The translations under genes were made by a program, and so were the position numbers. Below the pieces are notes generated by a model. The model did no database searches. It worked only from the letters and a program-made list of their open reading frames with translations, and was not told where the DNA came from. 64,000 nt of DNA from NCBI RefSeq assembly GCF_028682175.1, contig NZ_JANHKS010000002.1, positions 1 to 64,000 on the forward strand. The letters are read 5' to 3'. Below, piece after piece: positions 20,023 to 28,561 of this stretch. This stretch comes from Pseudomonas putida. GTDB lineage: Bacteria > Pseudomonadota > Gammaproteobacteria > Pseudomonadales > Pseudomonadaceae. How positions within the stretch are numbered: the stretch's first letter is position 1; each line of letters opens with the position of its first letter.

Positions 20023-21507
20023 TTGACTACATCAAAAGCAGCAACCGGCATCGTGGGCCTGGACGACATTCTGTCCGGCGGTCTTTCACGCAGCCACGTC
20101 TTCCTTCTGGAAGGCGAACCCGGCACCGGCAAGACCACCGTTGCCCTGCAATTTCTGCTGGCAGGCGCTGCAGCGGGCGAGCGTTGCCTGTACATCACGC
20201 TGTCGGAGACCGAGCGCGAACTGCGCGACGGCGCCCGCTCCCACGGCTGGGAACTGGACGAGCAGATCAGCGTGTTCGAGCTTACCCCGCCCGAAGACCT
20301 GCTCAATGCCGAGCACCAGCAGAGCCTGCTGTACTCCTCGGACCTTGAGCTGGGCGAGGCCACCCGGCAGATCTTCGACATCGTCGAGCAGGTCAAGCCG
20401 TCGCGAGTGGTGATCGACAGCCTCTCGGAAATCCGCCTGCTGGCCCAGAGTTCGCTGCGCTATCGTCGGCAGATCCTGGCGATCAAGCACTACTTCTCGC
20501 GGTATGACGCCACCGTCATCCTGCTCGATGACCTGACCACCGAACTGCTGGACAAGACCGTGCACAGCGTGGCCCACGGCGTGATCCGCCTTGAGGAACT
20601 GACCCCCAACTACGGTGCCGAGCGTCGGCGTCTGCGGGTGGTCAAGTATCGCGGCCAGCGCTATCGCGGCGGTTATCACGACTTCAACATCCTGGAAGAT
20701 GGCGTACATGTGTTCCCGCGCCTGGTGGCTGCCGAGCACCGCTCCGCCTACCGGAGCAACCAGTTGAGCAGCGGCATCGAGGAACTGGACGCGTTGCTCG
20801 GTGGTGGCGTCGACAGCGGCTCCAGCACCCTGATCCTCGGCCCTGCCGGTACCGGCAAGTCGCTGGTCAGCCTGGTGTTTGCAGCTGCCGCCGTGATGCG
20901 CGGCGAGCGGGTTGGCCTGTTCATCTTCGATGAAGAAATCGGCCTGCTGTTCGAGCGCATGCGCAAGGTCGGGATCGATCTGGCTGCGCTGCAGGAAACC
21001 GGCAATCTGCTGATCGAACAAGTGGACGCCGCCGAACTGTCACCCGGTGAGTTCTCCCACCGTGTACGGCGCAGTGTCGATGAGTTGCAGATTCGCACTG
21101 TGGTCATCGACAGCGTCAACGGCTACCGCGCCGCCATGCCCGAAGAAAATGCGCTGGTGCTGCACATCCATGAGCTGCTGCTGTACCTTAATCGCCAGGG
21201 TGCATCGACGTTCATCACCGTGGCGCAACACGGCCTGGTCGGTGACATGCAATCGCCGGTGGACATCACTTACCTGGCCGATACCGTGATCCTGTTGCGC
21301 TACTTCGAGGCGCTGGGCAAGGTGCGTCGAGCCATCTCGATCATCAAGAAGCGCACCGGCAGCCACGAATCGACCATCCGGGAATACCGCATCAGCCGCA
21401 ACGGCCTTAGAATCGGCATGCCGCTGGAAGCCTTCCAGGGCGTCTTGCGCGGGGTGCCGCAGTACCTTGGCGAAAACAATCCGCTACTGCAGGATGAGGA
21501 AGTGTGA
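20023..21507 (+). CDS. KaiC-like double-domain RecA/DnaB-type ATPase
   Basis: A 494-aa protein with two tandem KaiC-type P-loop domains: Walker A GEPGTGKT at residues 31-38 and GPAGTGKS at 273-280. Each is preceded by the typical TGI..LDDIL/ SGIEELDALLGGG entry. It starts at TTG 20023 with GAGGG six nt upstream; no in-frame ATG is close enough to preserve domain 1. No kaiA or kaiB is seen. The stop codon overlaps the GTG of the hybrid kinase gene (GTGA), so the two are translationally coupled. This points to a signalling ATPase working with that kinase rather than a clock (inference). Confidence 0.88.
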   Translation: MTTSKAATGIVGLDDILSGGLSRSHVFLLEGEPGTGKTTVALQFLLAGAAAGERCLYITLSETERELRDGARSHGWELDEQISVFELTPPEDLLNAEHQQSLLYSSDLELGEATRQIFDIVEQVKPSRVVIDSLSEIRLLAQSSLRYRRQILAIKHYFSRYDATVILLDDLTTELLDKTVHSVAHGVIRLEELTPNYGAERRRLRVVKYRGQRYRGGYHDFNILEDGVHVFPRLVAAEHRSAYRSNQLSSGIEELDALLGGGVDSGSSTLILGPAGTGKSLVSLVFAAAAVMRGERVGLFIFDEEIGLLFERMRKVGIDLAALQETGNLLIEQVDAAELSPGEFSHRVRRSVDELQIRTVVIDSVNGYRAAMPEENALVLHIHELLLYLNRQGASTFITVAQHGLVGDMQSPVDITYLADTVILLRYFEALGKVRRAISIIKKRTGSHESTIREYRISRNGLRIGMPLEAFQGVLRGVPQYLGENNPLLQDEEV

Positions 21508-23534
21508 GCACACCGGGACAACTATCAGAACGGGCAATCATTCTCGCGCCCCACGGCCGCGACAGCCAGATTGCCTTGATGATCCTGCAGGAAGCAGGCT
21601 TCCCGGCACTGGTCACCCACGATCTGGCGGGCCTGTGTCGGGAGATGGCATCCGGTGCCGGCCTTGCCATCGTCGCCGACGAGGCGCTGCGCGGTGTCGA
21701 TCTCAATCCATGGCTGACGCTCCTGGCGAACCAGCCTGCCTGGTCCGACCTGCCCATCGTGCTGCTGACCCGCCACGGTGGGCCGGAACACAACCCTTCT
21801 GCGCGGCTTGGCAAGATGCTGGGCAATGTGACCTTTCTCGAGCGGCCGTTTCACCCGGCGACCCTGGTCAGCCTAGTCACCACAGCCGTGCGCGGCCGGC
21901 GCCGACAGTACGAAGCCCGCAGCCGCATGGAGGATCTGCTCGAAAGCGAGCAGCGCCTGCAACACGCGCTCAAGGCCGGACGGCTGGGTTCATGGCAACT
22001 GGAAGCCGAGCACTTGCAGCTCGATTGCTCGGCGATCAGCAAAGTGCACTTCGGACGCGATGAGCACGCATCGTTCAGCTACCACGACTGGCTGGAGTCG
22101 GTGTACCCGGAGGATCAGCCGCGCATGCAGTCCACGCTGCAGCACACGCTGGACAGCGGCGAAGATTTCATCATCGAGTTTCGCAACGTCTGGGCCGATG
22201 GCTCGCTGCACTGGGTTGACGCCCGCGCCCGGGCCATTCGCGGACGCAATGGCAGGGTCAGCCTGCTGGTGGGCGTGACCTCGGACATCACCGAGCGCAA
22301 ACGGGCTGAAACCCAGTTGCGGCGCCTCAACGAAACCCTCGAGCAACAGGTCGAGGAGCGCACCTCGCAGTTGCGCCACAACGAGGAAGTGCTGCGCCAG
22401 TCGCAGAAAATGGAAGCGGTCGGCCAGCTCACCGGCGGCATCGCCCACGACTTCAACAACATGCTCACCGGCATCATCGGCAGCCTTGAACTGCTGCGGC
22501 GGCGGATCGCCCGTGGCCGCACCGACGACCTGGACGGCCTGATCGACCTGGGCGTGACCTCGGCCAATCGCGCCGCCGCCCTCACCCATCGGCTGCTGGC
22601 GTTCTCCCGGCGTCAGTCGCTGGACTCAAAGCCGGTGGAGATGAACGAGCTGGTGCGCTCCATGGGTGAACTGCTGCACCGCAGCGTCAATGAAAGCATC
22701 AGCCTGGACATGTGCCTGGACCCGCAACTGTGGACCGCCGAGGCCGACCCCAACCAGCTCGAAAGCGCCCTGCTCAACCTGGTGCTCAATGCCCGGGACG
22801 CCATGCCCAACGGCGGCATGCTGATGATCGAAACCTTCAACCGCAACCTGGACCGGCACTTCACCAACGCCCACGAGAATCTGCTGCCCGGGGATTACGT
22901 GGTGCTGAGCGTCACGGACACCGGCAGCGGCATGCCGGAAAACGTGATCAACCGCGCCTTCGATCCATTCTTCACCACCAAACCGATTGGCCAGGGCACC
23001 GGGCTGGGCCTGTCGATGATCTATGGCTTCAGCAAGCAGTCCCACGGTCATGTGTCCATCGACAGCCAGGTGGGCCATGGCACCACCGTGCAACTGTTCC
23101 TGCCCCGCTTCCATGGCAATAAGGATGAGGCGGACGTGGCGCTGGATCACCCACCGGCCGGGGCGCTGGAGGGCGAGACGATTCTGATTGTCGAGGACGA
23201 TCCGGCGGTGCGGGCGCTGGTCAGCCAGGTCCTCGGCGAGTTGGGCTATGCGTATCTGGAAGCGGCAGACGCGGTGGGTGCGGTGCCCATCCTGGAGTCT
23301 GGCCAGCGTATCGATCTGATGATCAGCGACGTCGGCCTGCCAGGCATGAACGGCCGGCAACTGGCCGATATCGGCCGCCAGATGCGGCCTGAACTCAAGG
23401 TGCTGTTCATCACCGGCTACGCGGAAAACGCAGGCGTCAGGGCGGGCTTCCTCGAGACCGGCATGCAGATGATCACCAAGCCCTTCGCCTTCGACCAGTT
23501 GACGGCCAAGGTCCGCGAAATGATCGAGGGCTGA
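21504..23534 (+). CDS. Hybrid sensor histidine kinase with C-terminal receiver
   Basis: A 676-aa soluble protein with a GTG start overlapping the KaiC stop. The order is a receiver-like N-terminus (about 1-130, with the usual KP replaced by ERP), a coiled linker, a PAS domain (about 160-270), a second coiled coil and HisKA with H315 in GGIAHDFNNM. HATPase_c follows (NLVLNARDAM, DTGSGMPE, GTGLGLSM), then a C-terminal receiver with phospho-acceptor D609 in SDVGLPGMNG and the lysine of TKPF. No transmembrane segment is seen, so it probably senses a cytosolic signal. The phosphorelay output is not encoded next to it. Confidence 0.92.
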   Translation: MSTPGQLSERAIILAPHGRDSQIALMILQEAGFPALVTHDLAGLCREMASGAGLAIVADEALRGVDLNPWLTLLANQPAWSDLPIVLLTRHGGPEHNPSARLGKMLGNVTFLERPFHPATLVSLVTTAVRGRRRQYEARSRMEDLLESEQRLQHALKAGRLGSWQLEAEHLQLDCSAISKVHFGRDEHASFSYHDWLESVYPEDQPRMQSTLQHTLDSGEDFIIEFRNVWADGSLHWVDARARAIRGRNGRVSLLVGVTSDITERKRAETQLRRLNETLEQQVEERTSQLRHNEEVLRQSQKMEAVGQLTGGIAHDFNNMLTGIIGSLELLRRRIARGRTDDLDGLIDLGVTSANRAAALTHRLLAFSRRQSLDSKPVEMNELVRSMGELLHRSVNESISLDMCLDPQLWTAEADPNQLESALLNLVLNARDAMPNGGMLMIETFNRNLDRHFTNAHENLLPGDYVVLSVTDTGSGMPENVINRAFDPFFTTKPIGQGTGLGLSMIYGFSKQSHGHVSIDSQVGHGTTVQLFLPRFHGNKDEADVALDHPPAGALEGETILIVEDDPAVRALVSQVLGELGYAYLEAADAVGAVPILESGQRIDLMISDVGLPGMNGRQLADIGRQMRPELKVLFITGYAENAGVRAGFLETGMQMITKPFAFDQLTAKVREMIEG

Positions 23535-23569
23535 GCCCGGCCTTGCCCTCGGGGTCGTCCTCGAAAACG

Positions 23570-23707
23570 TCCCCGCCGGCAAGCCGTGCTGCTACGGATT
23601 CTGTGGCGTTCACACCACCTCACCAGCCTACACCGCCCCGTAGCAGCCGGGCTTGCCCGCGGGGGCTTCCTCAAGATCGTCCCCGCCAGCAAGCCGTGCT
23701 GCTACGG
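23570..23707. repeat. REP family B cluster (three elements)
   Basis: Reverse element near 23570-23597, then a facing pair from 23640 to 23706. The last carries a G-to-A change (GCCAGCAAGCCGTGCTGCTA). They occupy about half of the gap between the two kinase genes. Confidence 0.82.
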
Positions 23708-23833
23708 GTTTGAGTTGTTCTGTCGAACGGCAGGATGCAGTATTCTCCCATCGCCCAAGCGCGATGGAACGGTCAGCCATCGCCGTGGTTCTAAGAGCAC
23801 GTGCCCGTTCACCCTCGAAAAGTGCCACCCTAC

Positions 23834-25618
23834 ATGGAACGACTCCGACCTGAAGACGCCATCGGCATTGCTGCTGATGCGGCGTGGTTCTTGCCCGGCA
23901 CCGGCGAGGTCAGCAGCCTGCTGAAATCCGCCCTGCATCAGCGTTCGCCTCTCGGCCCGCCGACGCAATGGTCCCACAGCCTGAAGACGCTGATGGCGAC
24001 CACCCTTCCCGTTCAGGCGCAAATCGTTATCTTCTGGGGCCCGCACTACGTTGCGTTGTACAACGACGCCTACGCCCCCACCATCGGCGACAAACACCCC
24101 GGTGCCCTCGGGCGGCCGGCCGTGGAGTACTGGGCGGAACTCTGGGATGACCTCGAACCCTTGCTGCGCGGCGTGCGCGAGACCGGCCAGACCTTCTCCG
24201 CCAAGGACCGCCCCTTCTACATCAAGCGCAGTGACCGTGGTGAAACGGTGTATTTCGACGTGTCCTACTCGGCCGTGCGCGAACAGGACGGCTCGGTAGG
24301 CGGCGTGCTGTGCATCGTCACCGAAACCACCCAGCGGGTGCAGTTCGAGCGGCGTCAGGCCTTTCTGGTGGAGCTGGGCAAGGCACTGCCTTCGTTCAAT
24401 GATCCGGATGTCATCCAGGCCCATGTGCTGCGTCAACTGGGCAACGAATTCGACCCTGAGACCATTCGCTTTGCAATCAGCGAGGACGACGGCGAAACCT
24501 TCGAGCGCCGCCAGTCCTACGAGCGCGGGCGGCTGTTCCGTGATGGCGAGATCCTGAAATGGGACAGCCTGACCCTGAGCCAGTTGCGCGCAGGCTACGT
24601 GATTTTCCACCATGAAAGCGGCGCCCGCAGTGGCATGCCGGACCCTGATATCTTCGCCTTTCTGGAACACGAACCGCCTGCCCGCGTGGACATTCCGGTG
24701 ATTCACCATGGCAAGCTGACGGCCGTCATGAGCATCAGGCCCGCCGCCCTGGAAACCTTTGGCGGCCACCACCTGCGCCTGACCCGGGAAGTCGCCGAGC
24801 TTGCCTGGCTGTGGATCAACCACGCCAAGGGCGAGCGCGATCTGCGGCGGCTCAATGAAGAACTCGAAGAGCGCGTGGTCAGCATCGTCGGCGAACGGGA
24901 AAGGGTCCTGGCGCAGTTGCACGAGTCGCGCAAGATGGAGATGGTCGGGCAGATCGGCGGCGGCATCGCCCATGACTTCAACAACCTGCTGACACCGATC
25001 CTGGCTTCGCTGGAACTCATCGGCCGCAGGACTGACGACACCGGCACCCAGAGACTGGCCAGCAGCGCCATGCAGGCCGCCGAACGCGCAAGGGCGCTGG
25101 TGGGCAAACTGCTGACCTTCGCCCGCCGCCAGACCCTCAAGCCCGAGCGCGTGAGCCTGGGGCACCTGATAGGCGAGCTCCAGGACCTCGTCGAACGCTC
25201 GCTGGATGCGGGGATCGACCTCGACATCGCGATCCCTTCCAGCCTGCCCGAGGTGTTCGTGGACCCGCAGCAACTGGAACTGGCCGTGCTCAACCTCGCC
25301 GTCAATGCCCGTGATGCCATGCCCGAAGGCGGCCGGTTGTCGATAACCGCCGCCGAGAAGTCCCTGTCCGCGCCCCATGGCTCGATGCCCGCTGGCCATT
25401 ATGTCAGCCTGACCGTGGCTGACACTGGCTGCGGGATGACGCAAGACATCCTGCAGAGCTGCCTGGAACCCTTCTATTCCACCAAGGGCGCGGGCAAAGG
25501 CACCGGGCTCGGGTTGTCGATGGTTCAGGGCCTGGCGGTGCAATCGGGTGGCGGGCTCGATATCGCCTCCCGCCCCGGCGAAGGCACACAGATCACCCTG
25601 TGGCTGCCGCTCGCCTGA
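23834..25618 (+). CDS. PAS/GAF sensor histidine kinase
   Basis: A 594-aa soluble kinase. A PAS-like domain (about 25-170; FWGPHYVALYNDAYAPTIGD) is followed by a GAF-like region (about 175-330) and a coiled coil. HisKA has H380 in GGIAHDFNNLL, and HATPase_c has NLAVNARDAMPEGG, DTGCGM and GKGTGLGLSM. It ends without a receiver, so it needs a separate response regulator or the receiver of the neighbouring hybrid kinase (inference). Start choice is uncertain: ATG 23834 keeps the PAS domain, but GTG 23801 is open with AAGAG close by. It is separated from the KaiC/HK pair by REPs. Confidence 0.88.
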   Translation: MERLRPEDAIGIAADAAWFLPGTGEVSSLLKSALHQRSPLGPPTQWSHSLKTLMATTLPVQAQIVIFWGPHYVALYNDAYAPTIGDKHPGALGRPAVEYWAELWDDLEPLLRGVRETGQTFSAKDRPFYIKRSDRGETVYFDVSYSAVREQDGSVGGVLCIVTETTQRVQFERRQAFLVELGKALPSFNDPDVIQAHVLRQLGNEFDPETIRFAISEDDGETFERRQSYERGRLFRDGEILKWDSLTLSQLRAGYVIFHHESGARSGMPDPDIFAFLEHEPPARVDIPVIHHGKLTAVMSIRPAALETFGGHHLRLTREVAELAWLWINHAKGERDLRRLNEELEERVVSIVGERERVLAQLHESRKMEMVGQIGGGIAHDFNNLLTPILASLELIGRRTDDTGTQRLASSAMQAAERARALVGKLLTFARRQTLKPERVSLGHLIGELQDLVERSLDAGIDLDIAIPSSLPEVFVDPQQLELAVLNLAVNARDAMPEGGRLSITAAEKSLSAPHGSMPAGHYVSLTVADTGCGMTQDILQSCLEPFYSTKGAGKGTGLGLSMVQGLAVQSGGGLDIASRPGEGTQITLWLPLA

Positions 25619-25642
25619 CCTCAGCCCCCGTCTGGTCTGGAT

Positions 25643-25730
25643 CTGTGGGAGCGGGCTCGCCCGCGAAAGGGGTCAGGCCCCCTCGTGACGTCAGGCCTGA
25701 CGCATTCGCGGGCGAGCCCGCTCCCACAGG
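25643..25730. repeat. REP family A inverted pair
   Basis: CTGTGGGAGCGGGCTCGCCC and its reverse complement ending CCCGCTCCCACAGG, with a spacer of about 35 bp that is itself partly symmetric. It follows the kinase stop codon. Confidence 0.85.
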
Positions 25731-25770
25731 GTTTCGGTACACCCGGAATTTGCGATCACCCCCGGCCCCG

Positions 25771-26018
25771 TAGCAGCACGGCTTGCCGGCGTCGGGGCCT
25801 TTGAGATCGCCAACGCCGGCAAGCCGGACCGCTACAACGGCTTTTGACGTACTCCAGATCTATTCACGGCCTCGAGATCGCTCCCGCGGGCAAGCCCGGC
25901 TGCTACGGTGGTCTTCGCCGTTCCACGGATGCGCGCCTGACCGCGGCCCCGTAGCAGCACGGCTTGCCGGCGGGGGCGGCCTTCTGATCGCCAACGCCGG
26001 CGAGCCGGACTGCTACGG
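25771..26018. repeat. REP family B cluster (five elements)
   Basis: Five family B cores of mixed orientation near 25771, 25813, 25872, 25950 and 25991, with variants ending GGACCGCTAC, CCGGCTGCTA and GGACTGCTAC. With the family A pair they fill the 484-bp gap before the GNAT gene. No other feature is visible there. Confidence 0.85.
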
Positions 26019-26102
26019 GGAAATTGAATGAAGGGTTGAGGGCATTGGCCAGCGCCTCGGGTTTTTTCTATCATGGCGCCTCGAATCCTGCCCGAGGTCA
26101 CC

Positions 26103-26594
26103 ATGAACACGCCCCTTTTTCGCGACGCCACCCCGGCGGACGTCTCCCGCTGCTATCAGATCGAGACCTCGGCCTACGAAGGCGACGAAGCCGCAACCCG
26201 GGAAAAGATCGCTATCCGCATCGACCAGTACCCGCAAGGTTTCCAGATTCTGGAGCTGGACGGCGAAGTGATCGGCTTCATCAACGGCGGCTGCGCCTAT
26301 GAGGTGGTCATGTCCGATGAGGCGTTCAAGGAGCTGATCGGCCACGACAGGGACGCGCCGAATGTGGTGATCATGTCGGTGGTGCTGGACCCCGCCCATC
26401 AGGGCAAAGGCTATGCCTCGCTGATGATGCGCCACTTCGTGCAACACATGCGCGGCCTGGGCAAACGCACCATCCACCTGATGTGCAAGGATCGGCATGT
26501 CGAGCTGTACACACGCATGGGCTACCGCTACGTCAGGCCGTCGGACTCCGACCATGGCGGCATGGCGTGGCATGAAATGGTGATGGAGCTCTGA
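26103..26594 (+). CDS. GNAT family N-acetyltransferase (AANAT-like)
   Basis: A 163-aa acetyltransferase. The acetyl-CoA motif A is VLDPAHQGKGYASLMM (about residues 98-113); the C-terminal motif is YTRMGYRYVRPSDSDHGG. The overall layout resembles arylalkylamine N-acetyltransferases, suggesting an amine substrate (inference). The upstream part of the open frame is REP-flanking sequence, so the ATG at 26103 is the likely start. It is convergent with the next GNAT gene, 4 nt apart. Confidence 0.85.
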   Translation: MNTPLFRDATPADVSRCYQIETSAYEGDEAATREKIAIRIDQYPQGFQILELDGEVIGFINGGCAYEVVMSDEAFKELIGHDRDAPNVVIMSVVLDPAHQGKGYASLMMRHFVQHMRGLGKRTIHLMCKDRHVELYTRMGYRYVRPSDSDHGGMAWHEMVMEL

Positions 26595-26598
26595 TCCA

Positions 26599-27063
26599 TC
26601 ACTCGACGCTCAACACCTTGCACATGAACACCCGGGCGAAGCCGTTCTCGGTCGCCCGGTGTGTCTCGCGATAGCCAAGCCTGGTGTAGATCTCGACGTT
26701 CTCCACCATCCGCTCATGGGTATACAGCCGCACCGCGTGGCAGCCGTTGTCCAACGCATACTCCTCACAGAACGCCATCAGCCGCTTGCCGCCGCCTTTG
26801 CCCTTGAAACCGGGCGCGACGGCGATGTTTTCCAGCAGCAGCCCATCGTCCTCGACAAGCATCACCAGCACCCCGACCACCTGCCCGGCATCGGTCAGCA
26901 CGAAGGTGCCGGGCTGCGCCACCACCTGCCGGTAGTCATCGAGCATGGGCGCCGGCTTGCGGCCGATGCGGGGAATGTACGGGGCGTAGGCGTCGTGGAC
27001 CAGAGCCGTGATGCTGTCGACATCTTCGGGGCCAGCGCGGCGAATGACGGGGTCGTTATGCAA
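26599..27063 (-). CDS. GNAT family N-acetyltransferase
   Basis: A 154-aa acetyltransferase with motif A IAVAPGFKGKGGGKRLM and C-terminal EIYTRLGYRETHRA. It begins at TTG 27063, preceded by GGGAGAG at good spacing; the long upstream extension of the frame has no relation to the GNAT fold and includes the dctA terminator. The substrate is unknown. It is on the same strand as the dctA cluster but separated from it by that terminator. Confidence 0.83.
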   Translation of the reverse strand: MHNDPVIRRAGPEDVDSITALVHDAYAPYIPRIGRKPAPMLDDYRQVVAQPGTFVLTDAGQVVGVLVMLVEDDGLLLENIAVAPGFKGKGGGKRLMAFCEEYALDNGCHAVRLYTHERMVENVEIYTRLGYRETHRATENGFARVFMCKVLSVE

Positions 27064-27154
27064 GCGTTCTCTCCCGGGCCAATGACGATTGTGAACGCCA
27101 AGCATGGGCCAGAAGATGCACGCTTGCCAATGCCGGTACCGGAGAAAAACAACG

Positions 27155-27207
27155 CAGGGGCTGACCCTAAGCGGCCAGGCGTGGTGGCCGAGAACGGGCA
27201 GCCCCTG
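27155..27207 (-). terminator. Nested-hairpin terminator downstream of the dctA-like gene
   Basis: An outer stem pairs CAGGGGCTG (27155-27163) with CAGCCCCTG (27199-27207). An inner GGCCA/TGGCC stem lies in the loop. On the minus strand the structure is followed by CGTTGTTTTTCTCC, a usable U-tract. It begins 9 nt after the dctA stop codon. Confidence 0.75.
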
Positions 27208-27215
27208 GGTTGAAA

Positions 27216-28520
27216 CTAGCCCAGCTCGCGCTTGAGTTGCTCGCGATCCAGAGCGCCATCCCAACGGGCCACGACCAGCGTCGCCACACCGTTGCCAATC
27301 ACGTTGATGAGCGCTCCGCCTTCGGAAATGAAACGGTAGACGCCCAATACCAGCACCAGCCCGGCCGCAGGAATCACATCCACCGAAGCCAGAGTCGCCG
27401 CCAGGGTGATGAACGCACCGCCGGTAACGCTGGCAGCGCCCTTGGAGGTCAGCAGCAGGATCAGCAACAGCGTCACCTGGTGATAGAGCGACACGTCGAT
27501 ATCCAGCGCCTGGGCGATGAAGATCGCCAGCACCGTCATGTTGATGCAGCTGCCATCCAGGTTGAAGCAATAGCCGGACGGTACCACCAGGCCCACCGTG
27601 GACTTCTCGCAGCCGAGTTTTTCAAGCTTGCCCATCAACCGCGGCAAGGCCGATTCGGATGATGAAGTCCCGAGCACAAGCACCAGTTCCTCGCGGATGT
27701 ATTTAAGGAACTTCCAGAGGCTGAAACCTGCAATCCGCGCCACGACATTGAGCACCACGAACACGAACACAAGCCCCGTGACGTAGTAGCACACCAGCAG
27801 GTTCACGTAGGCGCCCAGCGACTGCACGCCGTATTTGCCGATGGTGAACGCCATGCCGCCGAACGCCCCCAGCGGCGCCAGGTACATGACGATCTTCAGC
27901 ATGCGGAAGAACGCCTTGGCCACAAGGTCAATGGTGTCCAGCAGTGGCCGCCCCGCCTCCCCCAGCAATTGCAGACCGAACGCGAACAGGACCGAGATAA
28001 ACAGGACCTGCAGGATCTCGCCATCGGCAAAGGCGCCGAACACCGTGCTCGGCACGATATGGGTGATAAAGCCCACCACGCTCTGGTCATGAGCGGCCTT
28101 GGCGTAACCGGCGATGGCCGTGCTGTCGAGGGTGGCCGGGTCGATGTGCATGCCCACTCCGGGCTTGAACAGGTTGACACCGATCAGCCCGATGACCAGC
28201 GCGACGGTGGTCAGGACTTCGAAGTACAGCAACGACTTGAAACCGATCCGGCCAATTCGTTTCAGACTCTGCATGCCGGCGATGCCGCTGACGACGGTGC
28301 AGAAGATGATCGGCGCGATCAGCATCTTGATGAGCTTGATGAAGGTGTCCCCCAAAGGCTTCATCTGCTCGCCCAGCGCCGGGCTGTAATGCCCCAGGAT
28401 CACGCCGAGGATGATTGCGAACAGTACCTGCACGTACAGGTGGTGATAGATCGGCTTGCGCCGTGCCGTTGCGGGGGCAGCGGCAAGGGTGTCGATTGAA
28501 GAGCTGATTGTTTTTGTCAT
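27216..28520 (-). CDS. dctA: Dicarboxylate/cation symporter, DctA-type, with altered substrate site
   Basis: A 434-aa DAACS-family symporter with about eight transmembrane helices, the serine-rich hairpin LGTSSSESALPR and the TM7 motif NLDGS. Classic DctA imports succinate, fumarate and malate with protons or sodium. In TM8 the usual DRFMSEARALTN reads YRFISEGGALIN, so the substrate-binding arginine is glycine and other positions also differ. The symporter probably carries a different acid. It is last in the CoA-transferase/lyase cluster, 41 nt from the dehydrogenase gene, and is followed by a terminator. Confidence 0.85.
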   Translation of the reverse strand: MTKTISSSIDTLAAAPATARRKPIYHHLYVQVLFAIILGVILGHYSPALGEQMKPLGDTFIKLIKMLIAPIIFCTVVSGIAGMQSLKRIGRIGFKSLLYFEVLTTVALVIGLIGVNLFKPGVGMHIDPATLDSTAIAGYAKAAHDQSVVGFITHIVPSTVFGAFADGEILQVLFISVLFAFGLQLLGEAGRPLLDTIDLVAKAFFRMLKIVMYLAPLGAFGGMAFTIGKYGVQSLGAYVNLLVCYYVTGLVFVFVVLNVVARIAGFSLWKFLKYIREELVLVLGTSSSESALPRLMGKLEKLGCEKSTVGLVVPSGYCFNLDGSCINMTVLAIFIAQALDIDVSLYHQVTLLLILLLTSKGAASVTGGAFITLAATLASVDVIPAAGLVLVLGVYRFISEGGALINVIGNGVATLVVARWDGALDREQLKRELG

Positions 28521-28561
28521 GGCTCTACCTGATGGGGTTGGATTTTTGAGGTCGCGGCGGC

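Noticed and set aside
20023..21507. Circadian clock system
   Set aside because: Only a KaiC-like ATPase is present; kaiA and kaiB are absent from the window.
27064..27570. N-terminal extension of the GNAT at 26599 through the symporter gene
   Set aside because: It runs out of frame through the dctA 3' end and its terminator hairpin; a TTG with GGGAGAG defines the start.
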